Below are positions 9,150 to 17,979 of a stretch of 64,000 bases of DNA, piece after piece. Within the stretch, counting starts at the first letter, position 1, and each line of letters begins with the position of its first letter. Where the stretch lies: assembly GCF_029543125.1 (NCBI RefSeq), contig NZ_JARQWW010000001.1:186001-250000 (forward strand), in the 5' to 3' direction. The notes beneath the pieces are model-generated. The model was not told the origin of the DNA and did no database searches. It worked only from the letters and a program-made list of their open reading frames with translations. Origin of the DNA: Caulobacter segnis (lineage in GTDB: Bacteria > Pseudomonadota > Alphaproteobacteria > Caulobacterales > Caulobacteraceae). Made by a program: the position numbers and the translations under genes.

Positions 9150-9713
9150 ATGAGTTTGAACCGCGTCGTCGCCACCTTCGCCGTCCTGGGCGCCGCCACC
9201 CTCGGCGCCGGTCTGGCCGGCTGCCAGAGCGCCTCCAAGGCGCTGGGCATGTCGAAGGTCACCCCGGACGAGTTCCGCGTCGTCACCAAGGCGCCGCTGG
9301 TTCTGCCGCCCGATTTCTCCCTGCGTCCGCCCGCACCGGGCCAACCGCGCGCCGCCGAACTGGCGCCGGACAGCGCCGCCCGCGCCCAGCTTCAGGGCCA
9401 GGCCGCCGCGGCTGACCGTTCTCAGGGCGAGAACATCCTCGTGGCTCGCGCCGGCGGCGGCTCCGCCGACCCGCTGATCCGCTTCGTCGTCGACGACGAA
9501 AACGGCGAGATCACCCACAAGGACAAAGGCTTCGCCGACCGCGTCATGTTCTGGCGCAAGGACAAGCCGGCCGGGGGCGACGCCGCCACCGCCGGAGCGT
9601 CCGCGCCGGTCGTTGATGCAGAGGCTGAAGAGCAACGCCTGAAAGCCCTCACGGGCGGCAAGGCGGTGGTGATCTCCCGCGGCAAGGGCGGGATCAAGCT
9701 GCCGGGCCTCTAG
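9150..9713 (+). CDS. bamF: BamF-like outer-membrane lipoprotein (DUF3035)
   Basis: A 187-residue lipoprotein: a hydrophobic leader, then the lipobox LAGC near residue 27 (CQSASK follows). The segment TPDEFRVVTKAPLVLPPDF is the hallmark of the DUF3035 family. In alphaproteobacteria that family is described as BamF, an accessory subunit of the beta-barrel assembly complex at the outer membrane. The remainder is Ala/Pro-rich and probably flexible. The ATG at 9150 is preferred because GGAG at 9136-9139 lies too close to the in-frame ATG at 9141. The gene follows lspA, whose product would process it. Confidence 0.82.
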   Translation: MSLNRVVATFAVLGAATLGAGLAGCQSASKALGMSKVTPDEFRVVTKAPLVLPPDFSLRPPAPGQPRAAELAPDSAARAQLQGQAAAADRSQGENILVARAGGGSADPLIRFVVDDENGEITHKDKGFADRVMFWRKDKPAGGDAATAGASAPVVDAEAEEQRLKALTGGKAVVISRGKGGIKLPGL

Positions 9714-9837
9714 GTCGGAGCCCTGGGCGGCCCGATGGCCGCCCGGTCCCTGACGGCGCGTTGCTGACGACTCTTTGAACGACCGGCGGGACAACCGCCG
9801 GCGGTCGCATCACCGCCAGAAGGGACTGAAACTGACC

Positions 9838-11394
9838 ATGCGTCGAACCACGCTTACCGCCCTCGCCACCATCCTGATGCTGGGGGCGACGACCGCCGCC
9901 GTGGCTCAGGACAAGCCGGAAGCCGCCAAGGGTGAAAAGCCCGCCGCCGCTTCCGAAGGCTGGGTGAAGGCCTCCGCCGACGAGCGGACCGCCTCGATCT
10001 TCAACACCATCAACGTCGGCGGCAAGGCCCTGCGCTACAAGGCGACGGCCGGCACGCTGACCGTGCGCAACGACGACGGCAAGCCGACGGGCAGCCTGTT
10101 CTACGTGGCCTATACCGCTGGCGATAAGCCGGACCCGAAGCGCCCCGTCACCTTCCTGTTCAACGGCGGCCCGGGCTCGTCCTCGCTGTGGCTGCACATG
10201 GGCTCGTTCGGCCCGCAGTGGATCAAGCCGGGCGATCCGGAAGTGATGAAGCCGGGCCCGTTCTCGCTTGAGGCCAACCCCTACAACCTGATGGGTGAGA
10301 CCGACCTGGTGTTCATCGACATGATGAACGCAGGCTACTCGCGTCCCCTGGGCGACACCCCGGCCAAGGCCTTCTACGGCGTCGACCAGGACGTGGACGC
10401 CTTCGCCCGCGCCATCAACCGCTACATCACCCTGAACGGCCGCTGGTCCTCGCCGAAATACATCTTCGGGGAAAGCTACGGCACCCTGCGCGCCGGCGCC
10501 CTGGCCAACAAGCTGCAGGAAGGCGGCACAGCCCTCAACGGCGTGATCCTGCTGTCCTCGATCATGAACTATGGCGTGCGTCAGCCCGGCTATGATCAGA
10601 ACCACCTGACCCTGTTCCCGACCTATGCGGCGACGGCCTGGTATCACAACCGCATCCAGAACCGCCCGGCCGACCTGGCCGCCTTCGTCCAGCAGGCCCG
10701 CGAGTTCACCAGCGGCCGCTACGCCGCGGCCCTGGCCAAGGGCGACACCATCTCCGCCGAGGAGAAGGCCGCCGTCGCCAACGAGATGTCGCAGTTCATC
10801 GGCATCCCGGCCCAGGTCATCCTGAACAACAACCTGCGCATGGAGCTCGGCCGCTTCCGCAAGGAGCTGCTGCGTGACCAGCGCCTGACGGTGGGCCGTC
10901 TCGACAGCCGTTATCGCGGCGTGGACGTGGACGCCGGCGGCGCCAGCCCCGAAGGCGACATCGCCAACGACGCCATCACCGGCGCCTACGGCGGCATGGT
11001 GCGCGACTACGTCAACAACACCATCGGCTACAAGACCGACCTCGACTACCGCCTGTCGGCGCGTGACGCGGGCGGCTTCGACTGGGACTGGAAGCACCGC
11101 GCTCCGGGTCAGGGCTTCGGCGCCCAGACCACCCCGAACACCGCCGTCGATCTGTCGGTGGCCATGCGCAGCAACCCGCACCTGAAGGTGCTGGCGCTGA
11201 ACGGCTATTACGACATGGCCACGCCGTTCTACGGCCTGGAGTTCGACGTCTCGCACATGATGCTGGAGCCGGCTCAGCGTAAGAACGTCGAGCTGACCTA
11301 CTACCCGTCGGGTCACATGATCTATCTGAACCCGGAAGCCATGAAGACCATGCACGAGGACGTCGTGCGCTGGTACCGCCAGACGGCCCGCTAA
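9838..11394 (+). CDS. Exported serine carboxypeptidase-like protein (peptidase S10)
   Basis: A 518-residue secreted hydrolase with a signal peptide (MRRTTLTALATILMLGA, cleavage near AVAQ). The S10 landmarks are present: NGGPGSSSLW forms the oxyanion region, FGESYG carries the nucleophile Ser213, NGYYDMATP carries the catalytic Asp, and YPSGHMIYL the His. Family members remove C-terminal residues from peptides. The ATG at 9838 gives the signal peptide and has AGAAGGGA about 12 bases upstream. A strong terminator follows at 11419. Confidence 0.9.
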   Translation: MRRTTLTALATILMLGATTAAVAQDKPEAAKGEKPAAASEGWVKASADERTASIFNTINVGGKALRYKATAGTLTVRNDDGKPTGSLFYVAYTAGDKPDPKRPVTFLFNGGPGSSSLWLHMGSFGPQWIKPGDPEVMKPGPFSLEANPYNLMGETDLVFIDMMNAGYSRPLGDTPAKAFYGVDQDVDAFARAINRYITLNGRWSSPKYIFGESYGTLRAGALANKLQEGGTALNGVILLSSIMNYGVRQPGYDQNHLTLFPTYAATAWYHNRIQNRPADLAAFVQQAREFTSGRYAAALAKGDTISAEEKAAVANEMSQFIGIPAQVILNNNLRMELGRFRKELLRDQRLTVGRLDSRYRGVDVDAGGASPEGDIANDAITGAYGGMVRDYVNNTIGYKTDLDYRLSARDAGGFDWDWKHRAPGQGFGAQTTPNTAVDLSVAMRSNPHLKVLALNGYYDMATPFYGLEFDVSHMMLEPAQRKNVELTYYPSGHMIYLNPEAMKTMHEDVVRWYRQTAR

Positions 11395-11418
11395 GAGCCC
11401 AGGACCGTCTGTGACTGA

Positions 11419-11450
11419 CGCCCGGCTGGCCCTCCCAGCCGGGCGTTTTT
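11419..11450 (+). terminator. Rho-independent terminator of the S10 peptidase gene
   Basis: A perfect 11-bp stem (CGCCCGGCTGG with CCAGCCGGGCG, loop CCCTC at 11430-11434) is followed by TTTTT at 11446-11450. It lies 24 bases after the stop codon and touches the end of the convergent TraB-family gene. Confidence 0.92.
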
Positions 11451-12376
11451 CATTCGGGCGTGCTGACCGTCAGGCCTTGCCGCCGCAGCCGGTCCAGCAC
11501 CCCGTTCTGGCTGACCAGGGAGCGCAGGCTCATCACCGCCACGCTGTGGCCGGGCGTCTTCAGGGCCTCGGCGATGGCCGCCGCCTGGTCCGCATTGGCG
11601 CGGTTCAACTGGTCGCCCATGCCCGGCAGGGCGTTGATGCACAGGTCATAGCTGCGCCGCCCGTCCAGGGCCCCGCGCACATTCCCCACCGCCCAGGCCT
11701 GAGCCGTCGCCCGGAAGACCGCCGGCCCCGCCTCCACCTCGTCCAGCGCCACCTCCAGACAGGTCAGGCTGGCGCTGTCCGGCGCCGCCATGATCGCCCG
11801 CCCCAGCAGCACCGCCTCATAGGTCGCCGCTCGCCCGGCCTTCACCCGCGCCTTCTTCGCCGCCTTGACCACGGCCTGATGCGGCTCGGCGGGATCGACG
11901 CGCGTGGCCTTGCGGTTGTCGGACAGCAGCATCAGCGCCCCGGCCACCGGCTTCCATTCCAGATACCGGTCGCTCTTCTTGCCCAGGCGCGCGGCGGCCG
12001 CATCCACCCGCGCCTGCAAGGGCGCCGGCAGGGGCTGCACGTCCCGCCGCGCCTGCTTGCGCAGAGCCAGCAACCCGCCGATGTCGCCGAACCCGGCGGT
12101 GGCCGCCGCCGGCAGGATCAGACGGTTGGCTCCCTCCAGCCGGCGCTTCAGGATCGTCTGGTCCCAGGCCAGCCCCTTGGGCAGGGCGTTGGGCGCGCCC
12201 AGCACATAGACCGTGCTGTCGCCGTCCGTGACCTTCCACCAGGCGGGGCCCGGCAGACGCGCCTCGACAATCAGTTCGTCCACGAGCACGGCTTCGGGAT
12301 CGACCAGCTCGTCCGCCCGGCCGAGCGCCGGCGCGAGGCACAGGGCCATGACAAGGCCCGCAATCAATCGACGCAT
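11450..12376 (-). CDS. TraB/GumN family protein
   Basis: A 308-residue exported protein with signal peptide [19 protein letters not shown]. The body begins with [20 protein letters not shown], matching the TraB/GumN (PF01963) N-terminus, where W-x-V/I and the HLLG-like segment are conserved. In this copy the usual G-[ST]-x-H is replaced by G-A-P-N. The family includes GumN and Tiki-like proteases, but the metal-site residues are not obvious here, so enzymatic activity is uncertain. It is divergent from mutL; the two starts are 67 bases apart. Confidence 0.8.
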   Translation of the reverse strand: MRRLIAGLVMALCLAPALGRADELVDPEAVLVDELIVEARLPGPAWWKVTDGDSTVYVLGAPNALPKGLAWDQTILKRRLEGANRLILPAAATAGFGDIGGLLALRKQARRDVQPLPAPLQARVDAAAARLGKKSDRYLEWKPVAGALMLLSDNRKATRVDPAEPHQAVVKAAKKARVKAGRAATYEAVLLGRAIMAAPDSASLTCLEVALDEVEAGPAVFRATAQAWAVGNVRGALDGRRSYDLCINALPGMGDQLNRANADQAAAIAEALKTPGHSVAVMSLRSLVSQNGVLDRLRRQGLTVSTPE

Positions 12377-12443
12377 GAAGGGTCTCCACGGCGCCCCCGC
12401 CCCGGAATCGACCTATGTTGATCAGCTTGGAACGAGCTTGACC

Positions 12444-14312
12444 ATGCCTATCCGCCGCCTCCCGCCAGAGACCGTCAACCGCATCGCCGCCGGCGAGGTG
12501 GTCGAACGCCCGGCCAGCGCCATCAAGGAGCTGGTCGAGAACGCCCTCGACGCCGGCTCCACGCGCGTGGAGGTCGAGGCGCACGGCGGCGGCCTGACCC
12601 GCATCCTGGTGGCCGACGACGGCTGCGGCCTATCGCCGGACGAACTGCTGCTGGCGGTGGAGCGTCACGCCACCTCCAAGCTGGCCCCGCAGGACGACGG
12701 GAGCTGGGATCTGCTGCGCATCGCCACCCTGGGCTTCCGGGGCGAGGCCCTGCCCTCCATCGGCTCCGTCGCCCGCCTGTCGATCACCTCCCGCGCCAAG
12801 GGGGCGTCCGACGCCCACAGCCTGCTGGTCGAGGGCGGCGCCATGGGCGCGGTGGCCCCGGCCCCCTTCCCCGGCCCGCACGGCGCCCGGGTTGAGGTCC
12901 GCGACCTGTTCTACGCCACCCCCGCCCGGCTGAAGTTCATGAAGTCCGAGCGGGCGGAGGCCATGGCCATCGCCGAGGAGATCAAGCGCCAGGCCATGGC
13001 GCACGAAGCCGTGGGCTTCACCCTCGACCTGGACGGCAAGCGGGTCCTGCGCCTGTCGGCCGAGCATCCGGGACCGGACGGCCGCCTGGCCCGCCTCGCC
13101 GCCGTGCTGGGCCGCGACTTCCAGGACAACGCCATCCTGATCGACCAGGAGCGGGAGGGCGTGCGCCTGACGGGCTTCGCCGGCCTGCCCACCTATTCGC
13201 GCGGCAACGCGGCCCACCAGTACCTGTTCGTCAACGGCCGCCCCGTTCGCGACCGCCTGCTGCAAGGGGCTTTGCGGGCGGCCTATGCCGACTATCTGGC
13301 CCGTGACCGCCATCCGACGGCGGCCCTCTATCTGGAGCTCGACCCGACCCAGGTGGACGTCAATGTCCACCCGGCCAAGGCGGAGGTCCGCTTCCGCGAT
13401 CCGGCCCTGGTGCGCGGCCTGCTGATCGGCGCCCTGCGCCACAGCCTGGCCGCCGCCGGCCACCGCGCCTCGACCACCGTGGCCGCCGCGGCCCTGGGCG
13501 GCTTCCGTCCGCAGAGCGGGCCGCCGTCCTATTCGCCCTCCCCCGCCGGCTTCTCCGCCTGGGGCGCCGGCGGCTGGACGCCCTCGCCGCAGCCGACGGC
13601 CCAGATCCTGCCCGGCCTGACCCAGGTCTCGGCCCGGGTGGAGACCAGCTTCGGCGAGGTGCTGGAGCAGGCCGTCGCCTATGCCGACCAGCCCGCCGCC
13701 GCGCCGCATCCGGGCCATGTCGATCCCATCGACCATCCGCTCGGCGCCGCCCGCGCCCAGCTGCACGAGACCTACGTGGTCGCCCAGACGCGCGACGGCA
13801 TCGTCATCGTCGACCAGCACGCCGCCCACGAGCGCTTGGTCTATGAGCGCATGAAGATCGAGATGGCCGCCGGCGGCGTCGCCCGCCAGGCCCTGCTGCT
13901 GCCGGAGGTGGTGGAGCTCGATCCCGCCGAGGCCGAGCGCGTTGTCGCCAAGGCCGACGAACTGGCCGAGATGGGCCTGATCGTCGAGGGCTTCGGCCCC
14001 GGCGCCGTGCTGGTGCGCGAGACCCCCGCTTTGCTGGGCGAGACCGACGCCGGCGCCCTGATCCGCGACATCGCCGATGACCTGTCCGAGAACGGCCAGG
14101 CCCTAGCCCTGAAGGAGCGCATGGCCGAGGTCTGCGGCACCATGGCCTGCCATGGCTCCATCCGCGCCGGCCGCCGCCTCACGGGCGAGGAGATGAACGC
14201 CCTCCTGCGTCAGATGGAGGCCACCCCCCACTCCGGCCAATGCAACCACGGCCGCCCGACCTACGTGGAGCTGAAGCTCGCCGACATCGAGCGGCTGTTC
14301 GGGAGAAGGTAG
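12444..14312 (+). CDS. mutL: DNA mismatch repair protein MutL, endonuclease type
   Basis: Links MutS mismatch recognition to strand incision. The 622-residue protein has the GHKL ATPase N-terminus ([11 protein letters not shown], then VADDGCGL and [11 protein letters not shown]). A Pro/Ser/Ala-rich linker spans about residues 350-410. The C-terminal domain contains [12 protein letters not shown] at about residue 457, the DQHA(x)2E(x)4E nicking motif, plus ACHGSIRAG and CNHGRPT. The enzyme is therefore the nicking type expected in bacteria without MutH. ATG 12444 fits the conserved MutL N-terminus. Confidence 0.97.
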   Translation: MPIRRLPPETVNRIAAGEVVERPASAIKELVENALDAGSTRVEVEAHGGGLTRILVADDGCGLSPDELLLAVERHATSKLAPQDDGSWDLLRIATLGFRGEALPSIGSVARLSITSRAKGASDAHSLLVEGGAMGAVAPAPFPGPHGARVEVRDLFYATPARLKFMKSERAEAMAIAEEIKRQAMAHEAVGFTLDLDGKRVLRLSAEHPGPDGRLARLAAVLGRDFQDNAILIDQEREGVRLTGFAGLPTYSRGNAAHQYLFVNGRPVRDRLLQGALRAAYADYLARDRHPTAALYLELDPTQVDVNVHPAKAEVRFRDPALVRGLLIGALRHSLAAAGHRASTTVAAAALGGFRPQSGPPSYSPSPAGFSAWGAGGWTPSPQPTAQILPGLTQVSARVETSFGEVLEQAVAYADQPAAAPHPGHVDPIDHPLGAARAQLHETYVVAQTRDGIVIVDQHAAHERLVYERMKIEMAAGGVARQALLLPEVVELDPAEAERVVAKADELAEMGLIVEGFGPGAVLVRETPALLGETDAGALIRDIADDLSENGQALALKERMAEVCGTMACHGSIRAGRRLTGEEMNALLRQMEATPHSGQCNHGRPTYVELKLADIERLFGRR

Positions 14313-14323
14313 CGCCGCCGCCT

Positions 14324-14431
14324 AAATCCTCCCCCTCTGGGGGAGGGGGACCGCGAAGCGGTGGAGGGGGTCTTCCGGCTCAGCAGCCCCCTCCGTCCCT
14401 TTGGTACACCTCCCCCAGAGGGGGAGGATTT
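14324..14431. repeat. Palindromic repeat, family A copy 2, with perfect 23-bp terminal inverted repeats
   Basis: The first 23 bases (14324-14346, beginning AAATCCTCCCCCTCTGG) are the exact reverse complement of the last 23 (14409-14431). The 62-base centre holds ACCGCGAAGCGGTGGAGGGG on one side and CCCCCTCCGTCCCTTTGG on the other. This is the clearest copy of the family and separates convergent mutL and the MerR-type gene. It is MITE-like in form, but no target duplication is evident. Confidence 0.88.
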
Positions 14432-14436
14432 GCACT

Positions 14437-15204
14437 CTAAAGCCGCGCCTCGGCGTAAACCGCCATCGCCGCGCCCATGTACTCCGTCAGCCCCGGCGCC
14501 AGCGCCTCGTAGCGCGCCGTGAAGTCCGGGTGCTCGGCGTACATCCGACCCAGGCCGATGAAGGCCTCGCGGGTCGGGGGCTTGGGCCAGGTGCGGGCGA
14601 TCATGGCGTGGTGGCGCGCCATCAGGGCCGTCACCGCCGCGCTGTCCACGGGCAGGCCGTCGCGCAGGGTCTGAGCCATGGCCGCCTCGATGCTCTCCAC
14701 CTCCGCCTTCAGGCTGGCGTAGTCGGCCTTGCCCCACTGACTCATCTTCACGCGGGAGCCGTCGATCATCGCCGCCGCGCCCTCGTAGCGGTCGGCCACC
14801 CAGACCTCGTACTCGGCCTGCTTCTCGGGCGCGAAGCCCATGTAGAGGTTCTTGTCGTCCATATCCGTCGCTCCTTCGATGGAGGCGATGGTCTCGTCCA
14901 GCGTGCGCAAGAGGCGGTCGTACCGCTCGGCCTTGGCGGCCAGGGCGGCGCGCTGGACCTTCAGAGCGGCCGCCCGGTCGAACCCGGCGGCGTCCAGCAG
15001 GCGGCCGATGGCCTCCAGCGGCATCTCCAGCTCCCGGTGCAGCAGGATCTGCTGCAGGCGCAGCAACTCCTCCCGCCCGTACCAGCGGTAACCGTTCTCT
15101 CCCACGCGCGCGGGCTTGAGTAGGCCGATCTCGTCATAGTGGTGCAGGGTGCGGACCGAGACGCCCGACATCCTCGCCACCTGCTTGACCGTGTGCTCGC
15201 TCAT
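14437..15204 (-). CDS. MerR-family regulator with TipAS-like effector domain
   Basis: A 255-residue one-component regulator. Residues 1-70 form the MerR winged helix (VKQVARMSGVSVRTLHHYDE, then IGLLKPARVGENGYRWY). A long dimerisation helix follows. The C-terminal half (KNLYMGFAPEKQAEYEVWV, later ALMARHHAMIARTW and MYAEHPDFTARYE) matches the TipAS antibiotic-recognition domain of Streptomyces TipA. Such proteins bind diverse drugs and activate resistance genes. The start at 15204 gives the standard MerR N-terminus; a GTG at 15246 would extend it. No obvious target gene is adjacent, although the VOC gene at 15320 is divergent and close. Confidence 0.88.
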   Translation of the reverse strand: MSEHTVKQVARMSGVSVRTLHHYDEIGLLKPARVGENGYRWYGREELLRLQQILLHRELEMPLEAIGRLLDAAGFDRAAALKVQRAALAAKAERYDRLLRTLDETIASIEGATDMDDKNLYMGFAPEKQAEYEVWVADRYEGAAAMIDGSRVKMSQWGKADYASLKAEVESIEAAMAQTLRDGLPVDSAAVTALMARHHAMIARTWPKPPTREAFIGLGRMYAEHPDFTARYEALAPGLTEYMGAAMAVYAEARL

Positions 15205-15319
15205 GACCTTCTCGCCGTGTTGACGGACGGGGTGATCAGCCCTCACGCCGCGTGAGGGTCAAGCCCGGCAACTGTCTCGGCCGAACCACGTTTCCGCCAG
15301 AGCCCGAAGGAGACGCCCC

Positions 15320-15727
15320 ATGGAAATGCGCCGCGGCCGACTGATCGACCATGTCCAGCTCCGAACCAAGGACCTCGCCGCCTCCAAAAGGTTCTACGGC
15401 ACCCTGATGGAAGTGCTGGGGATCGAGATCATCGAGGACGACCGCTACTTCTTCTTCGACGAGGTGTGGGTCGACGAGGGCAAGCCCGAGGAGATCACCC
15501 ACGTCCACCTCGCCTTCCAGGCCGTGGACCGCGAGACGGTGGACCGCTTCCATGCGGCCGGCCTGAAGGGCGGCGGCAAGGACAACGGCGCCCCGGGGGA
15601 GCGGGAGTACCACCCCGGCTACTACGCCGCCTTTCTGATCGACCCGGACGGCAACAACATCGAGGCCGTCTATCACGGCCCCCACGAGCGCTCGGCCGAC
15701 GCCATCGTGCTGACCTGGGACGACTGA
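15320..15727 (+). CDS. VOC-family (glyoxalase/dioxygenase fold) protein
   Basis: A 135-residue vicinal-oxygen-chelate protein. It begins RLIDHVQLRTKDLAASKRFY (first beta-alpha unit with metal-ligand-like His), has THVHLAFQAVDRETVDRFH in the middle and YYAAFLIDPDGNNIEAVYHG at the end. Typical roles are detoxification or ring cleavage; the substrate is unknown. It is divergent from the MerR/TipAS regulator and could be its target. It belongs to the same subfamily as the decayed gene at 22955. Confidence 0.85.
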   Translation: MEMRRGRLIDHVQLRTKDLAASKRFYGTLMEVLGIEIIEDDRYFFFDEVWVDEGKPEEITHVHLAFQAVDRETVDRFHAAGLKGGGKDNGAPGEREYHPGYYAAFLIDPDGNNIEAVYHGPHERSADAIVLTWDD

Positions 15728-15752
15728 TCTGCTAGGCTGAAGCCTCCTAACC

Positions 15753-15895
15753 GAGGATGCCTATGTCTTCCGCCCAAGAGGCCCGGGCCTAGGGATCGTC
15801 CGCCGAAAGGCCTGACGGTCCCGCGAGCCCCCTGACCGCCCCGCCGCTGATCCTTTCAGCGGTGTGATCCGTCATGCCTCTTCGGAAGACCTCCA
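15753..15895 (+). promoter_or_regulatory. Structured leader of the YjhX-like gene
   Basis: The leader holds several paired elements. GTCTTCCG (15765-15772) is the perfect complement of CGGAAGAC (15883-15890), and the latter contains the ribosome site of the downstream TTG start. Between them, GGGATCGTC (15792-15800) pairs with GACGGTCCC (15814-15822) with one G-U pair, capped by GCC-GAAA-GGC, a GNRA tetraloop. A third hairpin is CCGCTGA-TCCTT-TCAGCGG (15844-15862). A short frame overlaps the first arm. I do not recognise this as a known riboswitch class. Confidence 0.5.
15763..15792 (+). CDS. Possible leader peptide (nine residues)
   Basis: ATG at 15763 to TAG at 15790-15792 encodes MSSAQEARA. 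GAGG at 15753-15756 lies six bases upstream, an ideal ribosome site. Its first codons form the 5' arm that can mask the ribosome site of the YjhX-like gene. Ribosome passage could therefore open that site. Expression is not demonstrated, and the frame is short enough to arise by chance. Confidence 0.35.
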   Translation: MSSAQEARA

Positions 15896-16171
15896 TTGAA
15901 CATCTCGAAACCGCAGCAAAGGACGCTGCACGCGCTCGCCCAAGGCGGACGCATCCAACTCGTGCGCGACGACCGTGGCGCCATCATCAACGCCGAATGC
16001 CTCAGCCATGAGGGCTGGCGTCTCTCCGACTGCAACCTCGCCGTCTTCAAGACCCTGAAAAAGCGGGGCCTGATCGCCAGCCAGGGCGGCCATCCCTACC
16101 GCATCACGCGGGAGGGCCTGCACCGGCTGCGGTCGCAGCTCGATAACCGGGTCTCGGCCAAGCGCTGGTGA
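15896..16171 (+). CDS. YjhX-family (UPF0386) small protein
   Basis: A 91-residue protein matching the YjhX/UPF0386 family over its whole length: [20 protein letters not shown], then [20 protein letters not shown], and a C-terminal [19 protein letters not shown]. In E. coli YjhX has been described as a toxin neutralised by the GNAT protein YjhQ. No acetyltransferase is adjacent here, so a toxin role is not supported by context. The start is a TTG at 15896 with GGAAG seven bases upstream. It is preceded by the structured leader described separately. Confidence 0.85.
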   Translation: MNISKPQQRTLHALAQGGRIQLVRDDRGAIINAECLSHEGWRLSDCNLAVFKTLKKRGLIASQGGHPYRITREGLHRLRSQLDNRVSAKRW

Positions 16172-16178
16172 CCTTCAA

Positions 16179-16211
16179 GCCGCCCGCCGATGCAACCCGT
16201 CGGCGGGCGGC
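16179..16211. terminator. Strong hairpin between the YjhX-like and VOC genes
   Basis: GCCGCCCGCCGA at 16179-16190 pairs perfectly with TCGGCGGGCGGC at 16200-16211 across a nine-base loop. It starts eight bases after the YjhX-like stop. No T run follows, so it is either a weak terminator or a transcript-stabilising element ahead of the next gene. Confidence 0.5.
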
Positions 16212-16243
16212 GCGATGTATGCAGACCCCTTCAGGAGCACGTC

Positions 16244-16666
16244 ATGCAGCAACAGGTCGCGGTCATCACCCTCGGCGTCGCCGATCTGGCCCGCTCTCGC
16301 CGGTTCTACGGCGACGGCTTCGGCTGGACGCCGGTGTTCGAGAACGAGGAGATCGCCTTCTACCAGATGAACGGCCTGGTCCTCGGCACCTGGCTGAAAA
16401 GCGCCCTGGAGCTGGACATGCAGCGGCGCTGCAACTCCGCCTCCTCCCCCTTCGCCCTGGCGCACAACGTGGCCTCACAGGATGAGGTGCAGCCCCTGCT
16501 CGACCAGCTCGTCGCCCATGGCGGCTTGATGCTGCGCCCCGGCGACGCTCCGCCCCACGGCGGTTTCCGAGGTTATGTCCAGGATCCGGACGGCCACGCC
16601 TGGGAGATCGCCTTCAACCCCGCCTGGCCGATCAGTGCGGAGGGGCATGTAACGTTCAAGGGGTGA
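16244..16666 (+). CDS. VOC-family protein
   Basis: A 140-residue glyoxalase-fold protein. It starts VAVITLGVADLARSRRFY and ends GGFRGYVQDPDGHAWEIAFN, with a Glu and His in the usual metal-site positions. AGGAG at 16233-16237 fixes the ATG at 16244. The substrate is unknown. It is followed after 31 bases by repeat B1 and then by the end of convergent rsmD. Confidence 0.86.
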   Translation: MQQQVAVITLGVADLARSRRFYGDGFGWTPVFENEEIAFYQMNGLVLGTWLKSALELDMQRRCNSASSPFALAHNVASQDEVQPLLDQLVAHGGLMLRPGDAPPHGGFRGYVQDPDGHAWEIAFNPAWPISAEGHVTFKG

Positions 16667-16697
16667 CCCCTTCTCCTGGCTTCGCCTTCCAACAGAC

Positions 16698-16787
16698 CCC
16701 GCTCATCCCGGCGAAGGCCGGGACCCAGATTCATCCAGAGCGTCAGCAGGGCTTCACCTGGGCCCCGGCCTTCGCCGGGGTGAGCGG
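16698..16787. repeat. Palindromic repeat, family B copy 1
   Basis: Outer arms CCGCTCATCCCGGCGAAGG and the mirrored CCTTCGCCGGGGTGAGCGG flank inner arms GGGACCCAG and CTGGGCCCC. The centre is about 30 bases (ATTCATCCAGAGCGTCAG and following). Related copies lie at 51317, 54411 and 57773. It separates the convergent VOC and rsmD genes. Confidence 0.85.
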
Positions 16788-16790
16788 CGG

Positions 16791-17354
16791 TCAGACAGCC
16801 CGCAAGAAGAACACCTTCGCAGCGCCGTATCTGCGCTCGTCCAGGACCTCGAACCCGTCCACCGCAGGAACCGGCTCGTCGTCGCCCTTCTCCAGCATGG
16901 CCACCGCGCCGGGCGCCAGCCAGCCGCCGGACAGCAGGCCGGCCAGCGCCTTTTCGCCCAGACCCTTGCGATAGGGCGGGTCGAGGAAGGCCAGCTCGAA
17001 CGGCGCGCCCGCGCTGGCCGGGCGCTGGCCGAGATCCGTGGCGTCGCGGCGGTGGATGCGGGTGTTCCCGAACAGGCCGAAGGCGTCCACGTTCTCGCGG
17101 ATCGCGCCGCGCGCCGCCTCGTCCGTCTCCACGAACAGCGCGAAGGCCGCGCCGCGCGAGATGGCCTCGAAGCCCAGCGCGCCCGAGCCCGCGAACACGT
17201 CGATCACCCGCAGGTCCCGCACCCCGGGCGACCATTCGGCGTGCTCCAGGATATTGAACACCGCCTGCCGCGCGCGGTCGGAGGTCGGCCGCGTGGCCGA
17301 ACCCTCCGGCGCGGCGATGGCCTTGCCACGGAATGTTCCCGAAACGATGCGCAT
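16791..17354 (-). CDS. rsmD: 16S rRNA (guanine-966-N2)-methyltransferase RsmD
   Basis: Methylates G966 of 16S rRNA on the 30S subunit. The 187-residue protein starts MRIVSGTFRGKAIAAPEG and contains the SAM motif VIDVFAGSGALGFEAISRGA and the catalytic FLDPPY. The start ATG shares one base with the TGA of the upstream TMEM175-like gene, showing tight coupling. A longer upstream frame runs through that gene and is not used. Confidence 0.95.
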   Translation of the reverse strand: MRIVSGTFRGKAIAAPEGSATRPTSDRARQAVFNILEHAEWSPGVRDLRVIDVFAGSGALGFEAISRGAAFALFVETDEAARGAIRENVDAFGLFGNTRIHRRDATDLGQRPASAGAPFELAFLDPPYRKGLGEKALAGLLSGGWLAPGAVAMLEKGDDEPVPAVDGFEVLDERRYGAAKVFFLRAV

Positions 17355-17965
17355 CAGGCCGTCTTGGTCAGGCGGCGCTGGATGGCGTTCGACCCGATCA
17401 GCAGCGCGGCGGCGACGAAGTAGCCCCAGACCGCCCCGCCCGCCAGGCTGACCAGCAGCAGGGCGCAGATCAGGCCCGGCAGCACGCCGCTGGAGAACAG
17501 CACGTACAAACGAGCCGGCAGGCGGATGGCCGGATCGACCAGCCTGCCGATGAAGGCCGCATAGGCCCAGCCGATCGCATGCGCCACGCCGATGGCCGCC
17601 ACGAGGGCGATATAGAGCAGGGTCGACGAGCCGCTCGGCTTCTCCCACAGCAGCACCGTGCCCAAAGGCAGCAGGCCGAGCAGACCCAGCATCAGCAGGT
17701 TCAGCACGTCCAGCACGCCGTCGGCGCGCAGCAGCCGCCCGAACGAGCGGCGATGCGCGATCCAGTAGACGCCGATCACGGCGAAGCTGACCGCATAGGC
17801 CGTCAGCTTGTGGCCCATCAGGCCGAAGAACTCGCCGATGCCCCCATGCCATTCCTCCGGCGGATGGATCTCGATCGCCAGCAAGGTGATGGCGATGGCG
17901 AAGACCGCATCCGAAAACAGGATCAGTCGATGAAGGTGTCTTTCCTCACGTGCTTGGTCGCTCAT
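17354..17965 (-). CDS. TMEM175-family potassium channel-like membrane protein (DUF1211)
   Basis: A 203-residue inner-membrane protein with about six hydrophobic segments. The first carries RLILFSDAVFAIAITLLAIE, the FSD signature of the TMEM175/DUF1211 family; bacterial members form potassium-selective channels. The rest (VIGVYWIAHRRSFGRLL and following) fits. It lies between rluB (14 bases after it) and rsmD (overlapping by one base), an unexpected place for a channel. Conduction and selectivity are inferred from the family. Confidence 0.88.
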   Translation of the reverse strand: MSDQAREERHLHRLILFSDAVFAIAITLLAIEIHPPEEWHGGIGEFFGLMGHKLTAYAVSFAVIGVYWIAHRRSFGRLLRADGVLDVLNLLMLGLLGLLPLGTVLLWEKPSGSSTLLYIALVAAIGVAHAIGWAYAAFIGRLVDPAIRLPARLYVLFSSGVLPGLICALLLVSLAGGAVWGYFVAAALLIGSNAIQRRLTKTA

Positions 17966-17979
17966 GCCGCCCCTCAGCG

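Noticed and set aside
15896..16666. YjhX/YjhQ-type toxin-antitoxin pair
   Set aside because: No GNAT acetyltransferase adjoins the YjhX-like gene; the neighbours are VOC proteins.
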